A program made the position numbers and the translations under genes. Positions 24,297 to 32,353 of a stretch of 32,717 bases of DNA are shown one piece after another; the stretch's first letter is position 1, and every line of letters begins with the position of its first letter. Below the pieces are notes generated by a model that was given only the letters and a program-made list of their open reading frames with translations, did not search any database and had not been told where the DNA came from. This stretch comes from Rhizobiales bacterium Ga0077524 (GTDB lineage: Bacteria; Pseudomonadota; Alphaproteobacteria; Rhizobiales; Hyphomicrobiaceae), in the NCBI GenBank assembly GCA_001464755.1, contig LNDR01000378.1, positions 1 through 32,717 on the forward strand, read 5' to 3'.

Positions 24297-26339
24297 TTAC
24301 GCCGCCACCACCTCCACGCCCACGTCGTTGTAGCAGGCGCCTTTCGCCAGATCGGCTCGGCGCTCCGCCGAGACGAGCGCGCTGATCGTCTGCCCATTCG
24401 GGCTAGTGGCGATCCATGCGCCCTTCTCCGACGCAACCACCCCTGGCGGCACGGCGTCCGTCACGACCAGCGGCAGCAGCACCTCGCCGAGATCGTTCCA
24501 CACGCGCACCGTCGCCGCGCCCTCGAGCTTGCGCGCCGCCACATCCGCCGGATTCATCATCAGCGGTGGAATCTCGGCCGCCGCCCCGCCCGAACCGAGC
24601 AGCGTGGATGAAACCCGCGCGTCGGATGCCGGTGAGATCAGCATCAAAGGAAAACGCTCGTCCCGCGGCCTGAAGCGTGGCACGCGGGCGTCCGCACCCC
24701 ACCGCTCGGCGAGCACGTCCGAGACCAGCTCAACCTTGCCAGACGGTGTCGCCGGCTTGTGCGTGTCGAAGAGCGCCAGCGCCCGCCCGTCCGGCGCTGT
24801 CATCCGCAGCGCCTCCCGCGTGGAGATCTCGCTCGGCCGCCGCCCCTTGAGCGCCGGGTGGCTCGCATCGACTGCCTCGTCCATCAGCGCCTTGTCCGAT
24901 GCCTTGAAGCAGGCGTCGTCGAAGCCGAACCGTGCCGCGAGCCGCCGGAAAATCTCCGTGTTCGGCAGCGCCTCGCCGACCGGCGGGATGACCGCTTCCG
25001 CGCGCTGCAACCAGTGATGGCCATAAGCGCCGTAGAGATCGTCTTGCTCGAAATGCGTCGCCGCGGGCAGCACCACGTCGCAAAGTGCCATGCTCTCCGT
25101 GTTCACGACCTCGATGCCGACGAGGAAAACATCGTCGCGCATCAAGCCACGCCGCATCCGGTTCTGGTCCGCGTGCACCACGATCGGATTGTGATTGTAG
25201 ATGAACAGTGCCCGGAGCGGCGGGTCCACGTCGTCGTCCGCCAGATGGCGGCCGACATCCATGATGTCGATGGTCCGTGTCGGCCCCGGCAGCAGATCGG
25301 GCCGCACGAGTTTGGCGGGCGTCTTCGGGAAAGCATTGCCCGCGCCCAGCACCAGCCCATTGCGCCGGTCGAGCTTGCCGAGCAGCGCCGGCAACGCGAT
25401 GGCAGCCCGTATGCCGCTGCCACCGTTCCGTCCCCGCTCCAGCCCGTTGCCGAGTGAGACCACCAGCGGATCGGCCTCCGCCATCCACGCAGCCAGTGTG
25501 CGGATGGCGTCGCTCGAAACGCCACAAACCTCCGCCGCTCGATCGACACTCCAAGCGCGTGCCCCGGCCATGAACTCGTCGTAGCCGTGCACGTTGGCCG
25601 CGATGAATGCCGCATCATGCCTGCCCATCCGCTCCAACTCCGCAGCAAGCGCAAAGGCCAGCACCACGTCCGTGCCAGGCCGAAGCGCCAGATGCAGGTC
25701 GGCCTGCTCCGCGATCTTGGTTCTCAGCGGATCGACCACGACCAGCCGTCCGCCCTTGCGCATCGCCTGCCGGATGTTGCGCACCAGATGCAGGTTGGCG
25801 ACGGTGGCGTTGTTGCCCCACACCACGTTGAGCTTCGCCTCGCTCGCCGCCTCGGGGCCGATCCCCGTCACTGTGCCGTAGGTGCCAGTCCAGGCTTCTG
25901 TGCGCACCGCGCCGCACATCGATCGCCGGTAGAGTTGCGTTGCGCCGAGCTTGTGGAAGAAGCGCAGCGACATGCTCTCCATGGCCAGCATGCCGTGCGG
26001 GCCGGCGTAATTGAGCGGCATCACCGCCTCGCGCCCGTGCTTGGCGATGACGTCCGACACCCGCTCGTGAATGAGGTCGAGCGCTGAGGCCCACGAGATA
26101 CGCTCGAACTGGCCGGAGCCCTTGGGGCCAACACGCCGCATCGGATGCGTCAGCCGTCCCGGTCCATGCACGAAGCCGACCGTGTGATGCGCCACCTTGT
26201 TGCAGATCGCGCCGGCCGTCAGCGGCAACGCCTCCGAACCGCGCACTTTCACGATTGTATCGCCGTCCACGGTGACGGTCAGGCTGCAGGTGTCAGGACA
26301 GTCGAGCGTGCAGACGCTGGCGCGTTCCTCTAGGGCCAT
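24297..26339 (-). CDS. Fe-S molybdopterin oxidoreductase of the DMSO-reductase superfamily
   Basis: This 680-residue enzyme has an N-terminal [4Fe-4S] motif with Cys10, Cys14, Cys18 and Cys46, then bis-MGD domains. These include VVDPLRTKIAEQADLHLALR (201-220), the central NHNPIVVHADQNRMRRGL and CDVVLPAATHFEQDDLYG, and a C-terminal MGD-binding region with NPADVAARKLEGAATVRVW. The molybdenum-ligand loop reads NYAGPHGMLAMES (110-122) and shows no obvious Cys, Ser or SeCys ligand. No signal peptide is seen. No adjacent electron-transfer subunit or chaperone gene is present. The substrate is unknown. It differs from the BisC-type enzyme at 8573-10897, which lacks the Fe-S motif. Confidence 0.93.
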   Translation of the reverse strand: MALEERASVCTLDCPDTCSLTVTVDGDTIVKVRGSEALPLTAGAICNKVAHHTVGFVHGPGRLTHPMRRVGPKGSGQFERISWASALDLIHERVSDVIAKHGREAVMPLNYAGPHGMLAMESMSLRFFHKLGATQLYRRSMCGAVRTEAWTGTYGTVTGIGPEAASEAKLNVVWGNNATVANLHLVRNIRQAMRKGGRLVVVDPLRTKIAEQADLHLALRPGTDVVLAFALAAELERMGRHDAAFIAANVHGYDEFMAGARAWSVDRAAEVCGVSSDAIRTLAAWMAEADPLVVSLGNGLERGRNGGSGIRAAIALPALLGKLDRRNGLVLGAGNAFPKTPAKLVRPDLLPGPTRTIDIMDVGRHLADDDVDPPLRALFIYNHNPIVVHADQNRMRRGLMRDDVFLVGIEVVNTESMALCDVVLPAATHFEQDDLYGAYGHHWLQRAEAVIPPVGEALPNTEIFRRLAARFGFDDACFKASDKALMDEAVDASHPALKGRRPSEISTREALRMTAPDGRALALFDTHKPATPSGKVELVSDVLAERWGADARVPRFRPRDERFPLMLISPASDARVSSTLLGSGGAAAEIPPLMMNPADVAARKLEGAATVRVWNDLGEVLLPLVVTDAVPPGVVASEKGAWIATSPNGQTISALVSAERRADLAKGACYNDVGVEVVAA

Positions 26340-26571
26340 GGTGCGCTCCGTTCCGAAGGGGTTGACCGCGAACTGCCGCAGCTTACCGTCGATGGCACGG
26401 AATGTCGCGCCCTGCTGAGCCGCCCGTCGTCACGACCGATCGCCGGCTTGGTCGCCGACCAGCACTCACCGGCAAGGGCTGGCTTCGCCGGACCTAGCGG
26501 CCAGCCTGATCGATTGGTCGGGTCTGACCGCGCACCAGCCTATCCGGCCGCTCGTCGCCGCACCCACCCGA

Positions 26572-26889
26572 TCACTTGCACAGCTTCGCGCGGATGATGC
26601 ACTCCTTGCCGAGAGCGCCACCGTTGCCGCATTTCTCACGATAGTTCGATACTTTGTAGCCGGACGCCGCCGAGCCCACCTTGGCGCCCGACGAGATCCA
26701 GACTGCCCACATGCCCCAGTCGGTGGCCTGCAAGACGGCCTCCCAAGCTTGGAATTTGGCGCCAGGTATGCTGGAGCCCGTGCCGCGGCCGCCCTTGTCG
26801 ATACATTGTGCCGCCGATGCTCCCGGCGCCAAGATCAACATCGAGGCTGTAATGGCCGCTGCCGTGGCAAGCGCACTGATGGCTTTCAT
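26572..26889 (-). CDS. Small secreted four-cysteine hypothetical protein
   Basis: This 105-residue protein has a clear signal peptide (MKAISALATAAAITASMLIL, then PGASA; cleavage about residue 26). The mature part has Cys29, Cys87, Cys97 and Cys104, likely two disulfides, and the Trp-rich stretch AWEAVLQATDWGMWAVW. No known domain is recognised. AGGGG lies about 10 bases upstream of the ATG. The 232 bases before the molybdoenzyme start and the 169 before trpS show no further gene. Confidence 0.72.
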   Translation of the reverse strand: MKAISALATAAAITASMLILAPGASAAQCIDKGGRGTGSSIPGAKFQAWEAVLQATDWGMWAVWISSGAKVGSAASGYKVSNYREKCGNGGALGKECIIRAKLCK

Positions 26890-27058
26890 CGGTTATATCC
26901 CCTCTCGGTCACTGGCCCCCGACGAGATGGCCACGGCCGCCCGTCGATCACAATATGTGCGAGAGTCGCGGACTGCCGCAGTGTTGCCGAAGGACGCCAC
27001 CCTTGCACCGGGCTCTATGCCGCGCGATAACGCGCCCGCGCCAACGGGAGCCTGAACG

Positions 27059-28102
27059 ATGATCGCACTCCGCCCAAGAGTCTTCTCCGGCATGCAGCCC
27101 ACGGGCAGCCTGCACCTCGGTAACTATTTGGGCGCGCTGATCAACTGGGTCGCCATGCAGAAGACGCACGAGTGCATCTATTGCGTCGTCGACCTTCACG
27201 CCATCACTGCCGACTGGCTCGATCCGAATGAGCTGCGGCAGTCGATCCGCCGCGCGGCTGCCGCCTATATCGCCTGCGGCATCGACCCCAAGACCAGCAT
27301 CATCTTTAATCAAAGCCAGGTGCACCAGCACGCCGAGCTCGCCTGGATCTTCAATTGCGTCGCTCGCCTCGGCTGGCTCAACCGCATGACCCAGTTCAAG
27401 GAGAAGGCCGGCAAGGACCGTGAGAACGCGTCCGTCGGCCTCTACGCCTATCCGAACTTGATGGCGGCCGACATTCTCGTCTACCGCGGCACGCACGTGC
27501 CCGTGGGCGAAGACCAGAAGCAGCATCTCGAGCTGTCCCGCGACATCGCCCAGAAATTCAATAACGACTGGCGCGAGGCGATTGTCGCCAAGGGCTATTC
27601 CGACGGCATCTTCTTCCCGCAGCCCGAGCCGATGATCCTCGGTCCGGCAACACGCGTCATGAGCCTGCGCGACGGCACCAAGAAGATGTCGAAGTCCGAT
27701 CCTTCGGACCTGTCGCGCATCAACCTGACCGACGATGCCGACACCATCGCCCGCAAGATCCAGCGCGCGAAGACCGACCCAGACGCACTCCCCTCCGAGC
27801 CGCAGGGCCTCGATGGCCGGCCCGAGGCGGACAACCTCACCGGCATCTACGCGGCGCTCGCCGGTACCACTCAGGAGCAGACTCTGCAGGAATTCGGCGG
27901 CGGTCAGTTCTCAATCTTCAAGAAAGCACTCGCCGACGTGGCTGTCACCAAGCTCGCACCCATCACCGCCGAGATGAGTCGCCTCTACGCCGATCCGGCC
28001 GAGATCGATCGCATTCTGGCCGATGGTGCGCGCCGTGGCAGGGCCATAGCGGCGCCGATCATGGACGAGGTAAAGGACCTCGTCGGCTTTGTCCGAGCTT
28101 GA
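27059..28102 (+). CDS. trpS: Tryptophan--tRNA ligase
   Basis: This 347-residue class I aminoacyl-tRNA synthetase charges tRNA-Trp in the cytoplasm. The HIGH-type motif is TGSLHLGN (15-22) and KMSKS is at 209-213. [19 protein letters not shown] and [15 protein letters not shown] are typical of bacterial TrpRS. Length is normal. GGGAG lies about 8 bases before the ATG. A 7-base hairpin, TTGTCCG/CGGACAA at 28089-28110, overlaps the stop but lacks a T-run. The universal stress protein gene follows after 101 bases. Confidence 0.97.
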   Translation: MIALRPRVFSGMQPTGSLHLGNYLGALINWVAMQKTHECIYCVVDLHAITADWLDPNELRQSIRRAAAAYIACGIDPKTSIIFNQSQVHQHAELAWIFNCVARLGWLNRMTQFKEKAGKDRENASVGLYAYPNLMAADILVYRGTHVPVGEDQKQHLELSRDIAQKFNNDWREAIVAKGYSDGIFFPQPEPMILGPATRVMSLRDGTKKMSKSDPSDLSRINLTDDADTIARKIQRAKTDPDALPSEPQGLDGRPEADNLTGIYAALAGTTQEQTLQEFGGGQFSIFKKALADVAVTKLAPITAEMSRLYADPAEIDRILADGARRGRAIAAPIMDEVKDLVGFVRA

Positions 28103-28203
28103 GCGGACAAGTTCAAGGCATTGGATTTACTTATATTTTGGGCGAATGCGTCGTCGCGCTCCGTCCCGGTTGTAGGCCGAGCCCTCGCATGGCAACATGA
28201 AGC

Positions 28204-28707
28204 ATGGTCAAGAAGCGCCGAGTTTTCGAGCAAGGTCACCGTCGCAAGTTCCTGGTGATCGTCGACGAGACGCCCGAGGTGGAGCGCGCGCTCTACTTCG
28301 CGGCCAGCCGTATCGGCCATACCGGTGGCCAGATCGCCCTGCTTTATGTGATCGAGCCGACCGACTTTACCCAGTGGGCCGGTGTCAAGGCGATGCAGGT
28401 CGAGGAGGAGACGGCCAAGGCCAAGGCGCTCTTCCGCCTTAACCGCCGCAAACTTGACAAGGCCGGCTTCGAAACAATCCCGACCGAGGAGGTCGTCCGC
28501 TCAGGCAAGCGCCCCGAGGAGATCCTGAAGCTGATCGACGAGGACGAGGACATCGCCATCATGATCCTCGGCGCCGCGGTCGACAAAGGCGGCCCGGGTC
28601 CCCTGGTCTCGTCGCTCGCCACCGGCAAGCTCGCCGGCAATTTCCCGATCCCGATCGTTATCGTTCCGGGCAATCTCTCCCTCGACGACCTCAAAGCCAT
28701 GGCCTGA
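28204..28707 (+). CDS. Universal stress protein (UspA family)
   Basis: This 167-residue protein has the Usp alpha/beta fold. The first strand is RKFLVIVDETPEVERALYFA (14-33), then GGQIALLYVIEP, and the C-terminal MILGAAVDKGGPGPLVSSLA stretch occupies the position of the ATP-binding loop and ends IPIVIVPG. The usual G-2x-G-9x-G(S/T) motif is altered (GAAVDKGGPGPL), so ATP binding is uncertain. It follows trpS on the same strand and is convergent with the GH15 gene. In related genomes I recall it directly preceding the NifU-like gene. Confidence 0.92.
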   Translation: MVKKRRVFEQGHRRKFLVIVDETPEVERALYFAASRIGHTGGQIALLYVIEPTDFTQWAGVKAMQVEEETAKAKALFRLNRRKLDKAGFETIPTEEVVRSGKRPEEILKLIDEDEDIAIMILGAAVDKGGPGPLVSSLATGKLAGNFPIPIVIVPGNLSLDDLKAMA

Positions 28708-28747
28708 ATCGCAAGCCAGACGGCACGCCACGCGGCCATTCGAAAGG

Positions 28748-30571
28748 TCAATCGCCGTTCTTCGGGGCCCTGCGCTCGGCGCGCTGTCGGGCTGGGCCTC
28801 CGGTAGGCCGCGCCAGGTTGCAGGCCGTATTGATCAGGCCGATATGCGAGAAGGCCTGCGGGAAATTGCCGACGAGCCGCTTCCGGATGGGATCGTACTC
28901 CTCGGCGAGCAGGCCAAGATCGTTGCGCAAGCCGAGAAGCTCGTTGAAAAGGTCGCGCGCCTCGGCGTCCCGTCCGCCCATGACATAGGCGTCGGCCAAC
29001 CAAAATGAACACGCGAGGAAGGCTCCTTCCTTCCCGCCGACACCGTCGTCGACGTGCTCTGGTCGATACCGCAGGACAAGTCCGCCCCGCTTCAATTCCC
29101 GCTCGATCGCTGCGATTGTGCCCGTGACCCGATAATCGTCGGCGGGCAGGAAGCCAACCTGCGGGATCAGCAGCAGCGCCGCATCGAGTGCTTTGCCTCC
29201 GTAATGCTGAACGAAGCTCCCCTTCTCGGTGTCGAAGCCATGAGTCAGGATGTCGGCCCGGATCTCGTCGCGCGCGGCGCGCCATGCCGCGACTGGCCCG
29301 TCGAGCCCGAAATGCTCGACACTCTTCACCGCGCGGTCGAACGCCACCCACGACATCAGACGCGAGTGGGTGAAGTGCCGGACCGGCCCCCGCACCTCCC
29401 AGATTCCATGATCGGGATCGCGCCAAGTGGAGAGCAACGTCTTGAGCATGACCTGCTGCATGGTCCATGCGTCCTCGCGCTTGCTGACATCCGCTTCCCG
29501 GGCGGCGTGAAGCGTTTCCATCAACTCGCCGTAGATGTCGTGTTGGACCTGCCCCATCGCGCCGTTGCCGACGCGAACCGGCCTGCTGTTCTCGTAGCCA
29601 GCGAGCCACGGCACTTCGACCTCGGGCAGCCACCGCTCGCCCGCCATGCCGTACATGATCTGCATCTGCTGCGGATGCCCGGCGACGGTGCGCAGCAACC
29701 ATGTTCGCCACGCAACCGCCTCGTCCCGATAGCCGGCGTTGATCAGCGCATAGAAGGTCAGTGCGGAATCGCGAAGCCAGCAGTAGCGGTAGTCCCAGTT
29801 GCGTGACCCGCCAATGGTTTCCGGCAGCGACGTTGTCGGCGCTGCGATGATTCCGCCCGTTGGTTGGTAGATCAGCATTTTGAGCGTGATCAGCGACCGC
29901 TTGACCGCCTCCGACCAGAGATCGTTGTCGGACCGGTATTGACCGTGTTTCACCCACTCCCGCCACCACGAGACCGTCTGATTCTGGCTTTCGGCGCTGT
30001 CGCGGACGAATTGCGGCATCTTGTGCGAGGGATGATAGGAGAGCGTGAAGGGCACCGCATCACCGGCCTGCACGGTGAAGTCTGCCACCGACGTCATGCA
30101 CTGACCGTGCAGAGGAACAGTCGTATGCAACTCGACGGCATCGGGGCCGGCAACGGCGCTGAGCCCATAGTCGCGCCGTCGCACCCACGGCACCGCTTGC
30201 CCGTAGTTGAACCGCATCACGAGTTCGGTCGACATGGCGACGGTCCCCGCCACGCCGCGTACGATCCGCACAAGGTCTACCTTTTGCTCGTCGGTCGTGA
30301 ACGGCATGAAATCCGTCACGGTGACCGTGCCCTGGCTGGTTTCGAAGCGAGTCTCGAGCACCGCCGTGTCGGGGATGTACCTGCGGCTCGAGACGTGTGG
30401 CGAAGTGGGCGCGATCGACCAGTGGCCGTTATCCCGCGTCCCGAGCAGGGCGGCAAAACAGGCGCCGGAATCGAACCGCGGCAGACACAGCCAGTCTATG
30501 GAGCCATCGCGGCCGACCAATGCCGCCGAGATCATATTGCCGATCAAGCCGTAATCTTCGATGCGTTGCAT
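28748..30571 (-). CDS. Glycoside hydrolase family 15 protein (glucoamylase/trehalase-like)
   Basis: This 607-residue protein opens with IEDYGLIGNMISAALVGRDG cut at its first motif, typical of bacterial GH15. The (alpha/alpha)6 barrel begins after about 215. SRNWDYRYCWLRDSAL (256-271) lines the active site. The general acid is probably Glu392 in HGIWEVRG, and the general base Glu557 or Glu558 in AEEYDP. The enzyme should release glucose from alpha-glucosides; trehalose is a known substrate of relatives in mycobacteria, starch or glycogen of others. No signal peptide, so intracellular. It lies 48 bases after the SDR gene on the minus strand. Confidence 0.93.
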   Translation of the reverse strand: MQRIEDYGLIGNMISAALVGRDGSIDWLCLPRFDSGACFAALLGTRDNGHWSIAPTSPHVSSRRYIPDTAVLETRFETSQGTVTVTDFMPFTTDEQKVDLVRIVRGVAGTVAMSTELVMRFNYGQAVPWVRRRDYGLSAVAGPDAVELHTTVPLHGQCMTSVADFTVQAGDAVPFTLSYHPSHKMPQFVRDSAESQNQTVSWWREWVKHGQYRSDNDLWSEAVKRSLITLKMLIYQPTGGIIAAPTTSLPETIGGSRNWDYRYCWLRDSALTFYALINAGYRDEAVAWRTWLLRTVAGHPQQMQIMYGMAGERWLPEVEVPWLAGYENSRPVRVGNGAMGQVQHDIYGELMETLHAAREADVSKREDAWTMQQVMLKTLLSTWRDPDHGIWEVRGPVRHFTHSRLMSWVAFDRAVKSVEHFGLDGPVAAWRAARDEIRADILTHGFDTEKGSFVQHYGGKALDAALLLIPQVGFLPADDYRVTGTIAAIERELKRGGLVLRYRPEHVDDGVGGKEGAFLACSFWLADAYVMGGRDAEARDLFNELLGLRNDLGLLAEEYDPIRKRLVGNFPQAFSHIGLINTACNLARPTGGPARQRAERRAPKNGD

Positions 30572-30619
30572 CTTGGGCCTCGCTCGCTCGCACCGACATC
30601 CGCAAACGCGTGCTGCCGC

Positions 30620-31450
30620 CTATCCGTCACCGCGAAACGAGGGATAGAGGAGCATGCCACCGTCGACGACGAGGCTCGTGCCATTGACGTAGTCGGAGGC
30701 GTCCGAGAGCAGCCAGAGGATTGCCCCCGCAATATCCTCGGGCTCGCCGACACGCCCATAAGGAATGAGTGTGAGAAGCTTCTCTCGCGCTTCGTCCGTC
30801 GACCAGGCGTCGGTGTTGATCGCCGTTTTGATTGCACCCGGCGCCACGGAGTTCACGCGGATCTTGCGGGGCGCAAGCTCCTGCGCCAGCGAGCGCATCA
30901 GGAGCGCGATTCCGCCCTTCGATGCCGCATAGTTGGACTGGAATGCCCAGGGAATTGTTTCGTGCACCGAGCTGGTGAAGACGATCTTGCCGAGTGCTGC
31001 CGTGCCCGCAGCCGGCACGCCGCGCCGCAGGAACTCGCGCACGGCGCCGCGCGCTGTCAGGAATGCCCCCGTAAGGTTCACGTCGATGACCGCCTTCCAG
31101 CTGTCGAGCGTCATGTCCTCGACGGCCGAGCGCCGTTCGATGCCAGCGTTGGCGACGATGAGGTGCAGTGTCCCAAGCCGCGCCACCGCCTCGGCCATGA
31201 GGCCGTCGACCTGATCCTCCCTCGAGACGTCGCCAGCGATCGCCAGCGCTTCGCCGCCCAAGGCTTCGATCTCGGCGACCACGGCAAGCGCGCGCCCGCG
31301 GGAGTCGTCCGACGGCGGATGGTTCACCACGACGCGGACACCTGCTTGCCCGAGCGCAATCGCTGCAGCCCTGCCCAGACCCGACGATGCCCCCGTCACC
31401 AGCGCCACTTGACCGGCGAGATCTCGATAGACCGGGTATGTGTGGCTCAT
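30620..31450 (-). CDS. Short-chain dehydrogenase resembling glucose 1-dehydrogenase
   Basis: This 276-residue SDR has the cofactor loop TGASSGLG (19-26), NAG (101-103), Asn125, catalytic Ser161 in SSVHETIPW, and Tyr174/Lys178 in NYAASKGG. The SSVHE-IPW segment closely resembles Bacillus glucose 1-dehydrogenase, which oxidises beta-D-glucose to gluconolactone with NAD(P). Substrate is therefore a guess from that motif and from the neighbouring GH15 gene. It begins the two-gene minus-strand unit and is divergent from nifU across 248 bases. Confidence 0.9.
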   Translation of the reverse strand: MSHTYPVYRDLAGQVALVTGASSGLGRAAAIALGQAGVRVVVNHPPSDDSRGRALAVVAEIEALGGEALAIAGDVSREDQVDGLMAEAVARLGTLHLIVANAGIERRSAVEDMTLDSWKAVIDVNLTGAFLTARGAVREFLRRGVPAAGTAALGKIVFTSSVHETIPWAFQSNYAASKGGIALLMRSLAQELAPRKIRVNSVAPGAIKTAINTDAWSTDEAREKLLTLIPYGRVGEPEDIAGAILWLLSDASDYVNGTSLVVDGGMLLYPSFRGDG

Positions 31451-31513
31451 TGCAGCCCTCGTCGATGCCGGATTGGACGATCACAGTTGAACGTCCGGTC
31501 ACGGGCCAGGGTT

Positions 31514-31565
31514 GCACTCCGCGCGGTATCGTCGCGTCGGTAAGGGCCTTGAGTTCGCGGAGTGC
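31514..31565. repeat. Ten-base perfect inverted repeat in the SDR/nifU divergent gap
   Basis: GCACTCCGCG (31514-31523) and CGCGGAGTGC (31556-31565) are exact reverse complements separated by 32 bases. They lie between two divergent starts, a position that fits regulator binding or a leader hairpin. A TTTGACC (31581-31587) and the AT-rich TATATTAAAAG (31600-31610) downstream might be nifU promoter elements, but spacing is poor. Confidence 0.4.
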
Positions 31566-31698
31566 GCTTTGCGCTGGTTCTTTGACCCCGGCTCTCCAAT
31601 ATATTAAAAGAATTCCAACTCACGGACTCGGATTACGGCGAGATAACGCCACTCGGGGTCCGCCACGAGACCCTATCACGAGCAAAATGAGGCCACCC

Positions 31699-32256
31699 AT
31701 GTTCATCCAGACCGAGGCGACGCCGAACCCGGCCACCGTCAAGTTCATCCCCGGCAAGGTCGTCCTCGGCGACAGCACGGTGGATTTCCGCGCTCCCTCC
31801 GAGGCGGCTGCCTCGCCCCTGGCGCGACGCCTGTTCGGCATCGATGGCGTTTCTGGCGTTTTCCTCGGCTCCGATTTCATCTCGGTGACCAAGGGCGACA
31901 TCGAGTGGCAGCACCTGAAACCTGCCGTCCTCGGCGCCATCATGGAGCACTTCATGTCGGGCGCCCCCGTCGTCGACGGCTCCCAGGCCAACGATGACGA
32001 GGATACCGAGGATTTCGCACCTGAGGATGCCGAGACTGTAGCGACCATCAAGGAGCTGCTCGAGACTCGTGTACGCCCGGCGGTCGCCAACGACGGCGGC
32101 GACATCGTCTTCCACGGCTTCCGCGAGGGCATCGTTTACCTCCACATGCGCGGCGCTTGCTCAGGTTGCCCGTCCTCCACGGCCACCTTGCAGGGCGGCA
32201 TCGAGCGACTGCTGCAGCACTTCTGCCCGGAGGTCGTCGAGGTGCGCGCCGTCTGA
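31699..32256 (+). CDS. NifU-like iron-sulfur scaffold protein (Nfu type)
   Basis: This 185-residue protein has the N-terminal Nfu domain MFIQTEATPNPATVKFIPGK (1-20) and a C-terminal NifU domain with RGACSGCPSSTATLQGGIE (151-169). Cys154 and Cys157 carry the bound cluster. It assembles or delivers [4Fe-4S] clusters in the cytoplasm. An acidic linker (DDEDTEDFAPEDAE) separates the domains. The start at 31699 has GAGG 7 bases upstream; ATG 31687 is a less likely alternative. A strong terminator follows at 32287-32314. Its last 53 bases recur inverted at the window end. Confidence 0.95.
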   Translation: MFIQTEATPNPATVKFIPGKVVLGDSTVDFRAPSEAAASPLARRLFGIDGVSGVFLGSDFISVTKGDIEWQHLKPAVLGAIMEHFMSGAPVVDGSQANDDEDTEDFAPEDAETVATIKELLETRVRPAVANDGGDIVFHGFREGIVYLHMRGACSGCPSSTATLQGGIERLLQHFCPEVVEVRAV

Positions 32257-32257
32257 T
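32204..32257 (+). repeat. Left copy of the 54-base inverted repeat
   Basis: These bases, the end of the nifU-like gene and one base beyond its stop, reappear exactly as the reverse complement at 32664-32717, the last 54 bases of the window. Confidence 0.95.
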
Positions 32258-32286
32258 AGGGTCGCACCACGGCCGGAAATTCGACC

Positions 32287-32314
32287 ACCCTGCTTCGCCC
32301 GGAGCAGGGTTTTT
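32287..32314 (+). terminator. Rho-independent terminator after nifU
   Basis: ACCCTGCT (32287-32294) pairs with AGCAGGGT (32303-32310). The stem extends inward by a T-G wobble and a C-G pair to a 4-base loop, and TTTTT (32310-32314) follows. It ends the nifU transcript 30 bases past the stop. Confidence 0.85.
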
Positions 32315-32353
32315 CATGGCATTGTTCGAGGTATCGAAGATCAGGAGACCATC

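Noticed and set aside
28344-29969. 541-codon minus-strand open frame overlapping usp and GH15
   Set aside because: The composition is Arg/Ala-rich with no motif, and the GH15 and Usp frames have clear catalytic or family signatures.
29864-31543. 559-codon plus-strand open frame opposite GH15 and SDR
   Set aside because: It is antisense to two strongly supported genes, with no recognisable domain.
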